Below are positions 7,572 to 15,497 of a DNA stretch of 64,000 nt, in pieces. The notes under the pieces were generated by a model, which did no database searches, was not told the DNA's origin, and saw only the letters and a list, made by a program, of their open reading frames with translations. The position numbers were made by a program, and so were the translations under genes. Numbering within the stretch: position 1 is the first letter of the stretch; each line of letters begins with the position of its first letter. Source of the DNA: Eubacterium plexicaudatum ASF492 (lineage in GTDB: Bacteria > Bacillota > Clostridia > Lachnospirales > Lachnospiraceae); NCBI RefSeq assembly GCF_000364225.2, contig NZ_AQFT02000001.1:868001-932000 (forward strand). Direction: 5' to 3'.

Positions 7572-8495
7572 ATGGAAAAACATATTGAAGTAATCGGGAT
7601 CGACCACGGATGGTCGAACATGAAAACAGCCACACAGATTTTTACAACAGGGGTAAAGGAGATCACAACAGAACCTGCATTTTATGATGACGTGGTGGAA
7701 CTGGACGGAAAGTATTACAAGGTAGGCGGGAAACGTCTTGAGGTCAGGGACACCAAAGTTGAGAATGACAACTTCTACCTGCTTACCCTTGCGGCAGTCG
7801 CAAAGGAACTGAACAGGCGGGGGATGAAAAATGCAGATGTCCTTTTATCGGTAGGGCTTCCCCTGACAAGGTTCGGTGCGGAGAAGCAGGACTTCATTGA
7901 TTACCTGTCAAAGAAGAAAGAGGTCGCTTTCCGTTTTGAGAAAGAGAGGTATGCGGCAAGGATAGCAAGGGTGTCCGTGTTCCCACAATGCTATGCGGCG
8001 GTTGCGGAGCAGTTGAAAACGCTGCCGGAGCGTGTGGTGGTAGTGGATATAGGTAGCTGGACGATTGACATCATGCCGATACAGAACGGAAAGCCAAATG
8101 AGGCGGAATGTATCACAAGCCAGCAGGGGCTTATCCGCTGCATGAGGACGATCAATGAGGAATGTAACAGGCAGATCGGGCAGGAGCTTGAGGAAAATGT
8201 GATACAGCAGGTCATGGCAACCGGGGAAGCGGCGCTGCCGGATAAGTACATGAACATTGTAAGGGACTGCCTGCGTGATTTTGCACAGAAAGTCTACAAT
8301 ACACTGAAAGAACACGGTTACAACCTCTATGTGATACCGATTGTGTTCGCAGGCGGCGGGGCGGCGGTCATGCGGCTGTTCGGTTCACATGACAGCGGGA
8401 ATATCAGGTACATTGAGGACATCAAGGCAAATGCAAAGGGGTATGAACAGCTTGGCAGGATTTTCCTTGCAAAGCATCGTAACCAGATTGGATAG
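7572..8495 (+). CDS. parM: ParM/StbA-like actin-family plasmid segregation protein
   Basis: 307 aa. The start at 7572 is chosen for GGAGGAAGAATCAA just upstream; an in-frame ATG at 7545 is weaker. Actin/HSP70-type nucleotide motifs are present: IGIDHGWSNMK near the N terminus (phosphate 1), VVVVDIGSWTIDI mid-protein (phosphate 2) and VIPIVFAGGGAAVM (adenosine motif). ParM proteins polymerise to push plasmid or element copies apart. The next gene, a small DNA-binding-type protein, is its likely ParR-like adaptor. Presence suggests the element is maintained extrachromosomally at least part of the time. Confidence 0.85.
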   Translation: MEKHIEVIGIDHGWSNMKTATQIFTTGVKEITTEPAFYDDVVELDGKYYKVGGKRLEVRDTKVENDNFYLLTLAAVAKELNRRGMKNADVLLSVGLPLTRFGAEKQDFIDYLSKKKEVAFRFEKERYAARIARVSVFPQCYAAVAEQLKTLPERVVVVDIGSWTIDIMPIQNGKPNEAECITSQQGLIRCMRTINEECNRQIGQELEENVIQQVMATGEAALPDKYMNIVRDCLRDFAQKVYNTLKEHGYNLYVIPIVFAGGGAAVMRLFGSHDSGNIRYIEDIKANAKGYEQLGRIFLAKHRNQIG

Positions 8496-8506
8496 GGGTG
8501 GGGCAT

Positions 8507-8941
8507 ATGGCAAAATCAAATATCTGCTATCATAATGTCCGGCTCAACCTTGACAATGAACAGCATTGCAGGATACACAAGGTTCTGGCGGAGCTGAATA
8601 CGGAAATACACAAATCTGTCAACCAGTTCATTGTCGATGCGGTAGATTACTATATCCGCAGCCTGAATGATGAAAGCCTTGTGAAAGGGGCAGGGGAACA
8701 GAAAAAAGAAGCAGGGTACATTACAAGGGAAGATCTGGACGGTATACGGTCAGAGTTGAAAAACGAAGTCAAGAGTGAGATTATCATGCTGCTTGGGGCG
8801 GCGCTCGGAGCCGGGACGGTGCGGGTGGCGGAGGGAGCCACGGGCAGGGGCGGCATGGATATTAAGGAAACGGAAACAGCAGGTGATACAAAGGAAACAG
8901 AAGACCCAACCATGATGGAACTGGTTGACGGCTGGGGATAG
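8507..8941 (+). CDS. ParR-like adaptor, ribbon-helix-helix N terminus
   Basis: 144 aa from ATG 8507 after a GGGGTGGGG stretch. The N-terminal segment (NVRLNLDNEQHCRIHKVLAE, then KSVNQFIVDAVDYYI) fits a ribbon-helix-helix DNA-binding fold. A variable charged C-terminal tail would contact the ParM filament. Placement right after parM matches ParMR operons. A decayed second copy of the N-terminal part is found at about 9640-9730. Assignment is by position and fold pattern. Confidence 0.6.
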   Translation: MAKSNICYHNVRLNLDNEQHCRIHKVLAELNTEIHKSVNQFIVDAVDYYIRSLNDESLVKGAGEQKKEAGYITREDLDGIRSELKNEVKSEIIMLLGAALGAGTVRVAEGATGRGGMDIKETETAGDTKETEDPTMMELVDGWG

Positions 8942-8953
8942 GAGGGATGTTTT

Positions 8954-9136
8954 ATGGCGGGAATGGTTTTCAGAAAGACCGGTGTGGTACTGCTTACCAT
9001 ATTGAAATGGATATTGCAGGCTGTGCTTGTGGCATTGAAACTGGTGCTTGGGATAGCGAAACTGTTCCTGCTGCTGCTCGCCCTTGTTATGAGGATTGTG
9101 CTGACCATGATAGGCGTTTCGGTTAGCAGACAATGA
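8954..9136 (+). CDS. Small hydrophobic membrane protein (copy A)
   Basis: 60 aa, almost wholly hydrophobic: leucine/valine-rich segments at about residues 9-28 and 30-55 separated by a lysine. Starts after GGAGGGATGTTTT. A close paralogue is at 9834-10022, and both follow a ParR-like gene or its remnant. Possibly a two-helix membrane peptide. A toxin-like or membrane-tethering role cannot be separated from the sequence alone. Confidence 0.6.
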   Translation: MAGMVFRKTGVVLLTILKWILQAVLVALKLVLGIAKLFLLLLALVMRIVLTMIGVSVSRQ

Positions 9137-9149
9137 GAGGAGATTAAAA

Positions 9150-9386
9150 ATGAAAAGGAAAAAAATGACAGAAGAAGAAAGGAGACAACGGAGATATGAA
9201 ATGTCGGAGACATACCGCAAGAAAGTATTGAGGTTCACTCTGCAATTCAATTCCACAACCGATATGGAGGCGCGGGAATGGTTTGAAAAGAATAACAAAA
9301 GCGGCGCTTATCTGAAGCAGTTAATCCTTGAAGATAAAGCAAGGAGATTAGGGGAGACAGGGGCAGATATGGAAAAACGGCATTAA
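9150..9386 (+). CDS. Small basic protein of the partition locus, unknown
   Basis: 78 aa, very basic N terminus (MKRKKMTEEERRQRRYEMSE), then FTLQFNSTTDMEAREWFEKN and SGAYLKQLILED. The second half resembles short RHH-type DNA-binding proteins (beta strand, then two helices). Follows the membrane peptide by 13 nt with AGAGGAG upstream. Function unknown, possibly a repressor. Confidence 0.5.
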   Translation: MKRKKMTEEERRQRRYEMSETYRKKVLRFTLQFNSTTDMEAREWFEKNNKSGAYLKQLILEDKARRLGETGADMEKRH

Positions 9387-9399
9387 GGAGGTGGTAAAT

Positions 9400-9483
9400 A
9401 TGTGGATGTTGAAGTTCTGCAAGGCGTATGCAAAGAACAAGGGACTGAAAAGAATGCTTGCATATTGGGGCAGGATGAAGTAG
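9400..9483 (+). CDS. Very small ORF, 27 aa, with good ribosome binding site
   Basis: ATG preceded by AAGGAGGTGGTAAAT. Encodes MWMLKFCKAYAKNKGLKRML and seven more residues, a cationic amphipathic-looking peptide. It sits between two partition-locus genes. No homology claimed. Confidence 0.3.
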   Translation: MWMLKFCKAYAKNKGLKRMLAYWGRMK

Positions 9484-9500
9484 CCCCATAGGAGGAAACA

Positions 9501-9833
9501 ATGCACAGGATACGGGACAGACCTGAACAGATATGTGAAAAAGAGATTATTTCCCATTTTATCCGTATCAGCCATGTTTCCGCTGTTACGGGCGGGAATG
9601 TACCAGTGCCGGATTATGCAGGATTGTGCCGGATTATGCCATAAACTTGACAACAGGCAGCGGCGGAAGGTACACTTGGTATTGGCGGAGCTGGATACAG
9701 AAATAAAAATCCGCAACCCGGTTCGTTGTTTCTATGGTAATCCTTACTATCCGCAGGCAGGATGGTATTGTGCAGGATGCGGTGAAAGGAAGGAACCAGT
9801 ACAATATAGGGATTGCGGCAGAGGATGGGGGAA
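9501..9833 (+). pseudogene. Decayed duplicate of the ParR-like gene
   Basis: A 47-codon ORF starts at ATG 9501 (GGAGGAAACA upstream) and stops at 9644. The adjoining frame reads HKLDNRQRRKVHLVLAELDT and matches the LNLDNEQHCRIHKVLAELNT segment of the gene at 8507. Downstream frames break repeatedly before the membrane peptide paralogue at 9834. This is the residue of a tandem duplication of 8507-9136. Confidence 0.6.
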
Positions 9834-10022
9834 ATGTCTATGGTGGGAATGGTTTTGAGAAAGACGGCGACGGTCCTGCTGACCATATTAAAATGGATGC
9901 TGCAGGCGGTGCTGATGCTCCTGAAACTGGTACTTGGGATAGCAAAACTGTTCCTGTTGCTGCTTGCACTGGCTGCAAGGGTGGTACTCACAATGGTCGG
10001 AGTTATGGCAGGCAGACGGTAA
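9834..10022 (+). CDS. Small hydrophobic membrane protein (copy B)
   Basis: 62 aa from ATG 9834. Shares VLLTILKWxLQAVL and LKLVLGIAKLFLLLLAL with copy A at 8954. It follows the decayed ParR-like copy, so the membrane peptide was kept while its neighbour decayed, which hints at independent selection. Function unknown. Confidence 0.55.
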   Translation: MSMVGMVLRKTATVLLTILKWMLQAVLMLLKLVLGIAKLFLLLLALAARVVLTMVGVMAGRR

Positions 10023-10188
10023 GGGGGCTGTCCTTGCCGATCTGTGACCTGTAAGACGGAAATACAAATGAAAAATGCCCGTTTTCCCTTTATCCGTCTG
10101 TCAGAATTAAGATGCACGGGTTCCGCCGGGATGTAAAGGGAAGCGGACAGAAACGAAATCCAGACAAAATAACAGTATACGGAAAATG

Positions 10189-10220
10189 ACAAGCCATTTC
10201 ACATGGCTTGTTATTTTTTT
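10189..10220 (+). terminator. Rho-independent terminator of the partition locus
   Basis: ACAAGCCAT (10189-10197) and ATGGCTTGT (10203-10211) form a 9-bp stem with a 5-nt loop followed by TATTTTTTT. Confidence 0.85.
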
Positions 10221-10245
10221 GACCTGATTTAAGGAGGAGATCGGA

Positions 10246-10359
10246 ATGAAACAGAAACGGAAAAGATTTATGGCAGGGTTCGTGCTTGTGGCGGCTGCTG
10301 TCGGGTTTGCAGTCCTTTTCTGGAAAAAGAGAAAAGACGGGGACGGCGCAGAGGCATAG
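10246..10359 (+). CDS. Small single-pass membrane peptide, 37 aa
   Basis: ATG after AAGGAGGAGATCGGA. Basic start (MKQKRKRFMAG), one hydrophobic helix (FVLVAAAVGFAVLFW), then a KKRK cluster. Its plan resembles the two peptides at 27100 and 27233. No function known. Confidence 0.5.
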   Translation: MKQKRKRFMAGFVLVAAAVGFAVLFWKKRKDGDGAEA

Positions 10360-10439
10360 AAACAGGACAGATGGATAAGCCGGGGAGAAATGCCCGGCTT
10401 ATTGTCTGCAATCAAAAGTGCAGAGTGAGGTGGGAAAAC

Positions 10440-10877
10440 ATGACTTATGGGGAAAGGCTGAAATTTATACGCACTTTCCGGCAGATGACGCAGAAAGATC
10501 TTGGGGATGCCTGTCATTTTGGGAAAAACGGACACCTGTTCATTGCACAGTATGAAAGCGGGAACCGTACACCAAAACCGGACCGTAACCGCCGTATTGC
10601 GGAGGCACTGGGCGTAAGCCCGAAAGCGCTGATGTGGGATACAAAGATGCCGCATGAGGATATTGCATTTCAACTGTGCTGGGCATATATCCGTCCGTCA
10701 TCAGGCTGTCCGCTGTCCCTGACAGATACGGTTCTGGCAATGGCAGAGACGCTCATGTCGGAGTATGACATGGCGCTGGAAGGGCAGTTACCCGAAACGG
10801 AATATATTGAAAACAGGCTTGGGTTTATGAATGGAATTGAAAAATACTGCGGGGATCAGGCGTTATCCCGTTTTTGA
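10440..10877 (+). CDS. XRE-family helix-turn-helix regulator
   Basis: 145 aa from ATG 10440 (GAGGTGGGAAAAC upstream). The N-terminal domain about residues 5-65 has the lambda-repressor-like pattern YGERLKFIRTFRQMTQKDLG, then IAQYESGNRTPKPDRNRRIA and EALGVSPKAL. A C-terminal extension of about 75 aa has no recognised fold. Likely controls the operon that begins with it. The stop overlaps the region just before the next start. Confidence 0.75.
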   Translation: MTYGERLKFIRTFRQMTQKDLGDACHFGKNGHLFIAQYESGNRTPKPDRNRRIAEALGVSPKALMWDTKMPHEDIAFQLCWAYIRPSSGCPLSLTDTVLAMAETLMSEYDMALEGQLPETEYIENRLGFMNGIEKYCGDQALSRF

Positions 10878-10894
10878 TTGGAGGAATGGAATTT

Positions 10895-11887
10895 ATGATG
10901 GATTATGAAATATTCAAAGAAGTAGTGAAGGAGAGTTTTTTATCCTATATGCCAAAGGGCTATCAGGACATGGAGGTAAGAGTTACCCCGGTGGATAAGG
11001 TAAACCGTAAACTGGACGGAATCAGCCTTTTGGCGCAGAATGAAAATACAATGATTTCCCCCACTTTATATATCAATGATATGTATGAGAAGTATTCAAA
11101 GACAGGGGACTTACAGACAACCCTGCAGGAAGCAGCGGAAGCGATGGATGCGGTATTCAGGGAGGCAACGCTCCCGCCGCTGGATATAAGCACGGCAAAG
11201 GACAATATCATATTCCAGCTTGTGAACACCATGCAGAACGAGGATATGCTGAAAAACCTGCCACACAGGGACTTTCAGGATCTGTCCATCATATACCGAT
11301 GGGTAGTAGGCGTGGAACAGCAGGGACTTTCAAGCGTTGTAATCAATAATCATGTGGCAGAGTCACTGGGAATGGGTGAGGAACAGTTATTCAGGGCTGC
11401 TGCGGAAAACACCAGACGCATACTGCCGCCTGTGGTGCAGTCCATGAATGAAGTCATGAGGGATATGTTTGTAGCTGACGGTATGCCGAAAGAGCTGGCA
11501 GACCTCATGATCGGGGAGCAGGAGCCGGAAATGACCATGTGGGTTATTTCAAATGAAAGAAAGGTAGACGGTGCGGCTTCCATGCTTTATGAAGATAAGC
11601 TGCACAGCCTGGCAGAGAGAGTAGGGACAGACCTGTATATCTTGCCTTCTTCCGTACACGAAGTTATTGCCGTATCCGTAGAAATGGGAGAACCGGAAGA
11701 ACTGGCACGGATGGTTGCGGAGGTAAACATGGATCAGGTGGACCTTAGTGAGCGGCTTTCCAATCAGGTGTACCATTACGACAAAGACCTGCGGAAGATC
11801 ACGCTTGCCACGGACACGCCAAACAAGAGGCTGGACGGCGTTGTGGCGGAGCAGGGGTTTGTTTATGAAACGAAGCAGTCCAGATAG
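10895..11887 (+). CDS. DUF5688-like conjugative-element protein
   Basis: 330 aa from ATG 10895, chosen for GGAGGAATGGAATTT upstream. It has the features I associate with DUF5688 proteins of Clostridia conjugative elements: MMDYEIFKEVVKESFLSYMP at the start, a central LPPLDISTAKDNIIFQLVNT and a C-terminal EDKLHSLAERVGTDLYILPS. Soluble, acidic. No catalytic motif seen; function unknown. Confidence 0.6.
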   Translation: MMDYEIFKEVVKESFLSYMPKGYQDMEVRVTPVDKVNRKLDGISLLAQNENTMISPTLYINDMYEKYSKTGDLQTTLQEAAEAMDAVFREATLPPLDISTAKDNIIFQLVNTMQNEDMLKNLPHRDFQDLSIIYRWVVGVEQQGLSSVVINNHVAESLGMGEEQLFRAAAENTRRILPPVVQSMNEVMRDMFVADGMPKELADLMIGEQEPEMTMWVISNERKVDGAASMLYEDKLHSLAERVGTDLYILPSSVHEVIAVSVEMGEPEELARMVAEVNMDQVDLSERLSNQVYHYDKDLRKITLATDTPNKRLDGVVAEQGFVYETKQSR

Positions 11888-11898
11888 GAGGTTATTAT

Positions 11899-12027
11899 AT
11901 GGAAGAAACACCAAAAGAACTGACCGTAAAGGAACTTATGGAACTGGTGCAGCAGCAGGAGGGAGAATTTATTATCCGCATTGAGCCGGGAGAGGGGGAG
12001 ACGGATGCAGGAACAGGAACCTTTTAA
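11899..12027 (+). CDS. Small acidic protein, 42 aa
   Basis: ATG after GGAGGTTATTAT. Sequence METPKELTVKE-like (MEETPKELTVKELMELVQQQ, then EGEFIIRIEPGEGE). It overlaps the start of the RadC-like gene by 23 nt, consistent with coupling. Unknown function. Confidence 0.5.
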   Translation: MEETPKELTVKELMELVQQQEGEFIIRIEPGEGETDAGTGTF

Positions 12028-12547
12028 ACTGGAAGTCGTATCGGTAAGGCTGGTAAAGGATGCACCGCTGTTTTCAGACCACCAGCTCACAAGCCCGAAA
12101 GATGCCGTAAAGGTAGTGGGAGATTTTTTATGTGAGATGGACAGGGAAGTATTATGTGTCATCAACCTGAAATCGGATGGAACACCGATAAACTGCAATA
12201 TTGTGAGCATAGGGGCAGTTAATCAGACGCTTGCAGAGCCGAGGGAACTTTTCAAGGCAAGTATCCTTTCCAATGCGGCGCAGATGCTCATGATGCATAA
12301 CCACCCAAGCGGCAGTCTCGAACCGTCCAGACAGGACGTTATGATGACAAACAGGATACTGGATTTGTCAGAATTGATAGGAATTAGGCTGGTTGACCAT
12401 ATCATCGTGGGAAATGACTGTAACAGATATTTTAGTTTTAGTGAAAAAAAGATGATAGAGTACCCGGCAATAACCTACAGGACAGACTATGAGGATCTGA
12501 ATTTTCGGAGTATTCCAGTGGTTGCAGAAAAAGGAAAAGCAAGGTGA
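12005..12547 (+). CDS. RadC-family JAB-domain protein
   Basis: 180 aa from ATG 12005. Carries the JAB/MPN-type metal motif MMHNHPSGSLEPSRQDVMMT and the preceding FKASILSNAAQ typical of RadC. Mobile elements commonly carry such proteins, sometimes linked to anti-restriction or DNA processing; the activity is not established. The toprim gene follows after 4 nt. Confidence 0.85.
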   Translation: MQEQEPFKLEVVSVRLVKDAPLFSDHQLTSPKDAVKVVGDFLCEMDREVLCVINLKSDGTPINCNIVSIGAVNQTLAEPRELFKASILSNAAQMLMMHNHPSGSLEPSRQDVMMTNRILDLSELIGIRLVDHIIVGNDCNRYFSFSEKKMIEYPAITYRTDYEDLNFRSIPVVAEKGKAR

Positions 12548-12551
12548 GGCG

Positions 12552-13544
12552 ATGGAAGAGAGGAGAAGTTTTACGGCAGAGGAGCTTGCGATTGCAAAGA
12601 GCGTTGACCTGACAGCAGTAGCGGCAAGTCTCGGCTACACCGTGAAAAAGGTAGGCAGATACCACACCCTGAAAGAAATGGATTCGATACGGATTTACAA
12701 CCGCACGAACTGGTTCCGGTGGTCGAGGGAGCATGAGAAGGGAAGCAATGGCGGATCACAGATTGACTTCCTGCGTGTCTTTGCAAATATGGACGTTAAG
12801 GAGTCTGTTTTTTGGCTCCTTGATTTTTCAGGATACCAGAGAAGCGGGGAGTGGGAGAAAAAGAACGCCAGCGTATATGTGGAGAAAATGGAAAAAAGGC
12901 GTTCCACGGAGGAGAAGAAAAAGAAATTCGTGCTGCCTGCCCCGGCAAGGAATAATGACTGTCTTTATTCGTACCTGACAGGGGACAGGGCGCTTGACAG
13001 GCATACGGTGGATTATTTTGTAAGCTGCGGATTGATCTATGAAGAACGCAGTCATCACAACATTGTCTTTAAGGGGAACGACGTGCAGGGGAAAACACGC
13101 TTTGCAAGCATGAGGGGTGTGTTTGACCGGGAAGGAAAAGCCTTTAAATGCGACGTGGCGGGCAATGACAAGAATTACGGGTTCAACATCTGGTATGGGC
13201 AGAGTGATGAAGTCATGGTATTTGAGGCGGCAATAGACCTGATGAGCTATGTGGAAATCCGTGGCGATTATGTGACAAACAAGCTGGCGCTTGGGATGCT
13301 TTCCGATGCGCCGCTTGCCACATTTTTAGAGGAACACCCAAAGGTCAGGAAGATTTCTTTCTGTCTTGACAATGATGAACCGGGCAGGAAAGCGGCAGAT
13401 GCGCTCATGGAAAAATACTACGGACTGGATTATGAAGTGGAGGACTGCCTGCCGCCGAAGCCGTTCAAGGACTATAACCAGTGGCTTCAGACTGCAAAAA
13501 GGTGTATTTCCGCTCCTGAGCCGCCCAGAGCGGCAGTGCGTTGA
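12552..13544 (+). CDS. DUF3991/toprim-domain protein (primase-like)
   Basis: 330 aa from ATG 12552 (AAGGTGAGGCG upstream). An N-terminal zinc-free primase-like region includes LTAVAASLGYTVKKVGRYHT and WFRWSREHEKGSNGGSQIDF. A C-terminal toprim domain has VMVFEAAIDLMSYVE (acidic Glu) and RKISFCLDNDEPGRKAADAL (DxD-like DND). Such proteins may make primers during conjugative replication. It lies just upstream of the candidate transfer origin. Confidence 0.8.
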   Translation: MEERRSFTAEELAIAKSVDLTAVAASLGYTVKKVGRYHTLKEMDSIRIYNRTNWFRWSREHEKGSNGGSQIDFLRVFANMDVKESVFWLLDFSGYQRSGEWEKKNASVYVEKMEKRRSTEEKKKKFVLPAPARNNDCLYSYLTGDRALDRHTVDYFVSCGLIYEERSHHNIVFKGNDVQGKTRFASMRGVFDREGKAFKCDVAGNDKNYGFNIWYGQSDEVMVFEAAIDLMSYVEIRGDYVTNKLALGMLSDAPLATFLEEHPKVRKISFCLDNDEPGRKAADALMEKYYGLDYEVEDCLPPKPFKDYNQWLQTAKRCISAPEPPRAAVR

Positions 13545-13730
13545 AAAAGTCAACTGAAAGAGAAAAAGTGGCTGCAAAAATTCAGTTGAAAACGCAAAAA
13601 TCAGTTGAAAAATTCAGTCCACATGGAAAGTCATGGCGGGAACCGGAGGTGCGGCTTCGGAATGGGTGACTGAAAAATTCAGTTGAAAGCAGGAAAGTGA
13701 ACTCAAAAAGTCAACTAAAAGTACAAATAT
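13541..13730. repeat. Iteron-like repeats (TTCAGTTGAAA family)
   Basis: Five to six related motifs alternate in orientation: AAAAAGTCAACTGAAAG near 13551, AAAAATTCAGTTGAAAA near 13575, AAAAATCAGTTGAAAAATTC near 13596, CTGAAAAATTCAGTTGAAAG near 13672 and AAAAAGTCAACTAAAAG near 13705. The region is non-coding and lies between the primase-like and relaxosome genes. It is suitable as binding sites for a relaxosome or replication protein. Confidence 0.55.
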
Positions 13731-13771
13731 GAACTGATATTTTAAGTTATATCCATATAGGAAGCGGGGTT

Positions 13772-13843
13772 TTAGGGGCAGCCCCCTAACCAGAGGCATG
13801 AGGCGTCTCTCATGCGTATCTGGCAAATTCCTATCGGAATTTG
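13772..13843. other. Candidate oriT: three consecutive stem-loops
   Basis: Three perfect dyads in 72 bp: TTAGGGG / CCCCTAA (13772-13789), CATGAG / CTCATG (13797-13814) and CAAATTCC / GGAATTTG (13824-13843). GAGCGGGGGCGG follows. They lie directly upstream of the MobC-like and relaxase genes, the usual place for an origin of transfer. No nic site can be assigned by eye. Single-strand origin or regulatory RNA roles are alternatives. Confidence 0.5.
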
Positions 13844-13897
13844 AGCGGGGGCGGAAATCATGGGTTTTCTATCATACGGATAAGGAGGTGGTTGCAG

Positions 13898-14779
13898 ATG
13901 GAAACCGTGGACGTGCAGAAAGAGGTGCTTGAGGAAGTGGAACTGCTTGGCAGGACGGGATATTTCACGGAACTGCGTGTGGATAAGGAAACTGTGCCGG
14001 AGGGGATGCACTGCTATGAACTGCGGCATGGGGATGACGACGGGTTCCCGGTGTCCGTGGAGGAAAGTGTCAGGGTAAACTATTTCGGTGCGGTGCTTCT
14101 TGCGGAGGAACTGGAACTGGGAAAGGAAAAAGCCCTGCAATTCGGATATGAGGATTTCGGATATACAGGAGAACAGATGTATCTTTCGCAGGTACAAGGC
14201 AAAGAACAGCGGGAACAGCATGATGAGGAAGGATATGAAACCATACAGACAGGTGCAGAACTGATAAGTTTTATGAAAGAAAGCGGAATATCCTTTCAGA
14301 TAAATGAAAAGGAAGCAGACCTGCTATGCGGCTATATGGACGGTCATGGTCATGTAATCGGGCAGAAGGACGGGCAGCTCTGCTGTGGGGATCTGTGTGC
14401 AGAAACAGACAGGACGGTATGGGAAGAAACAACCATAGATGACATTGTGGATTCCGTAACGGAATGGAATTATGAGCTTTTGAAGGAAGCAAGGGAATTT
14501 ATGGAAAACCCGAAAGATTTTGATGATTTTGTGTTCCAGCACAGCCGCCATGAGGAGTTATGTGCAGATGAAAAGGTACTGGATGCCATGTTTGACCGGA
14601 CAAAATACGGGGAACAGATAGAGCGCATGGCAGAGGCGCTTGCAGAGCAGTTTATTCAGAATTTACAGTCAAAGGGAGATATTGACGGAGCAGTGAAGGA
14701 ACTTGCGCAGGGTATAAAGGGCGGACAGGAAATAACTGCCATGCAGGACCCGGAACAGAAGAAAGGGAGGACGAGGTAA
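13898..14779 (+). CDS. LPD28-domain-like conjugative-element protein
   Basis: 293 aa from ATG 13898 after AAGGAGGTGGTTGCAG. The N-terminal segment (METVDVQKEVLEEVELLGR, then FTELRVDKETVPEGMHCYEL and GDDDGFPVSVEESVRVNYFG) matches the LPD28 pattern of polyvalent proteins in Clostridia elements. The rest is acidic and helical. Directly upstream of mobC, so possibly part of or regulated with the relaxosome. Exact role unknown. Confidence 0.65.
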   Translation: METVDVQKEVLEEVELLGRTGYFTELRVDKETVPEGMHCYELRHGDDDGFPVSVEESVRVNYFGAVLLAEELELGKEKALQFGYEDFGYTGEQMYLSQVQGKEQREQHDEEGYETIQTGAELISFMKESGISFQINEKEADLLCGYMDGHGHVIGQKDGQLCCGDLCAETDRTVWEETTIDDIVDSVTEWNYELLKEAREFMENPKDFDDFVFQHSRHEELCADEKVLDAMFDRTKYGEQIERMAEALAEQFIQNLQSKGDIDGAVKELAQGIKGGQEITAMQDPEQKKGRTR

Positions 14780-15112
14780 ATGGCAGACAGCATACATTCC
14801 GTAAGGAAAACGCTGCGCCTCATGCCGGGCGAGGCAAAGGAACTTTCAGAAAAGGCAGCGGCGGCGGGAATGTGCGAAGCTGATTACCTGCGCCTGCTGA
14901 TCACGCAGAAACCCAGCGATTACCCTGAAATCCGCATCCTTCTGAAAGAACTGATCAATGAGGTCAACGCAATCGGGAACAACATCAACCAGATTACAAG
15001 GAACTATAATTCAAAGCTGTACCGCATGGAGGACAGGGAGCTTTTATGCGCCTGTATGAAAAAACTCAACATGACCGTAAGGGAGGCGGCGGATAAGATA
15101 GGCAGCATGTAA
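14780..15112 (+). CDS. mobC: MobC-like relaxosome accessory protein
   Basis: 110 aa. The N terminus RKTLRLMPGEAKELSEKAAA then MCEADYLRLLITQ fits ribbon-helix-helix relaxosome proteins. The signature LLKELINEVNAIGNNINQIT is typical of the MobC/plasmid mobilisation family. Starts in the same four bases that end the previous gene. Expected to bind oriT and help the relaxase open the nic site. Confidence 0.85.
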   Translation: MADSIHSVRKTLRLMPGEAKELSEKAAAAGMCEADYLRLLITQKPSDYPEIRILLKELINEVNAIGNNINQITRNYNSKLYRMEDRELLCACMKKLNMTVREAADKIGSM

Positions 15113-15128
15113 GGAAGGGGGGAGCCAT

Positions 15129-15482
15129 TTGACGGATACACTGACGGAAACACAGGAAGAGCGCCTGCGTGAGAACGGCTATTTTCTCTATCAGGGCTGT
15201 CATTTCAAGCCGGTGCGACAGTTTGAGAAAAACGAGGGGGACTTTTTTGACATTACGAGGCGGCTGAAACGTGACGATGAGCTTGGCATGATGAAGGAGG
15301 ACTATTACGGCAGACAGAAACACCCATATTCCCATAAGGAGTTTTATGCAGCATCCACGGACAAAACAGCGGATATATTTTTCTGTCTTGAAACAATGAA
15401 ACAGTATGTCCCCTGTGAAAATGAAATGCAGGAGTATGTCACGGAACCGGAAAAGAAACAGGACAGAGGGAAAACAAGGTAA
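15129..15482 (+). CDS. Unknown relaxosome-operon protein
   Basis: 117 aa, probably starting with TTG at 15129, placed after AAGGAAGGGGGGAGCC. Aromatic and acidic, no membrane segment, no recognised motif. Lies between MobC-like and relaxase genes. Function not assignable. Confidence 0.5.
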   Translation: MTDTLTETQEERLRENGYFLYQGCHFKPVRQFEKNEGDFFDITRRLKRDDELGMMKEDYYGRQKHPYSHKEFYAASTDKTADIFFCLETMKQYVPCENEMQEYVTEPEKKQDRGKTR

Positions 15483-15497
15483 AGGTGGCGGAAAAGA

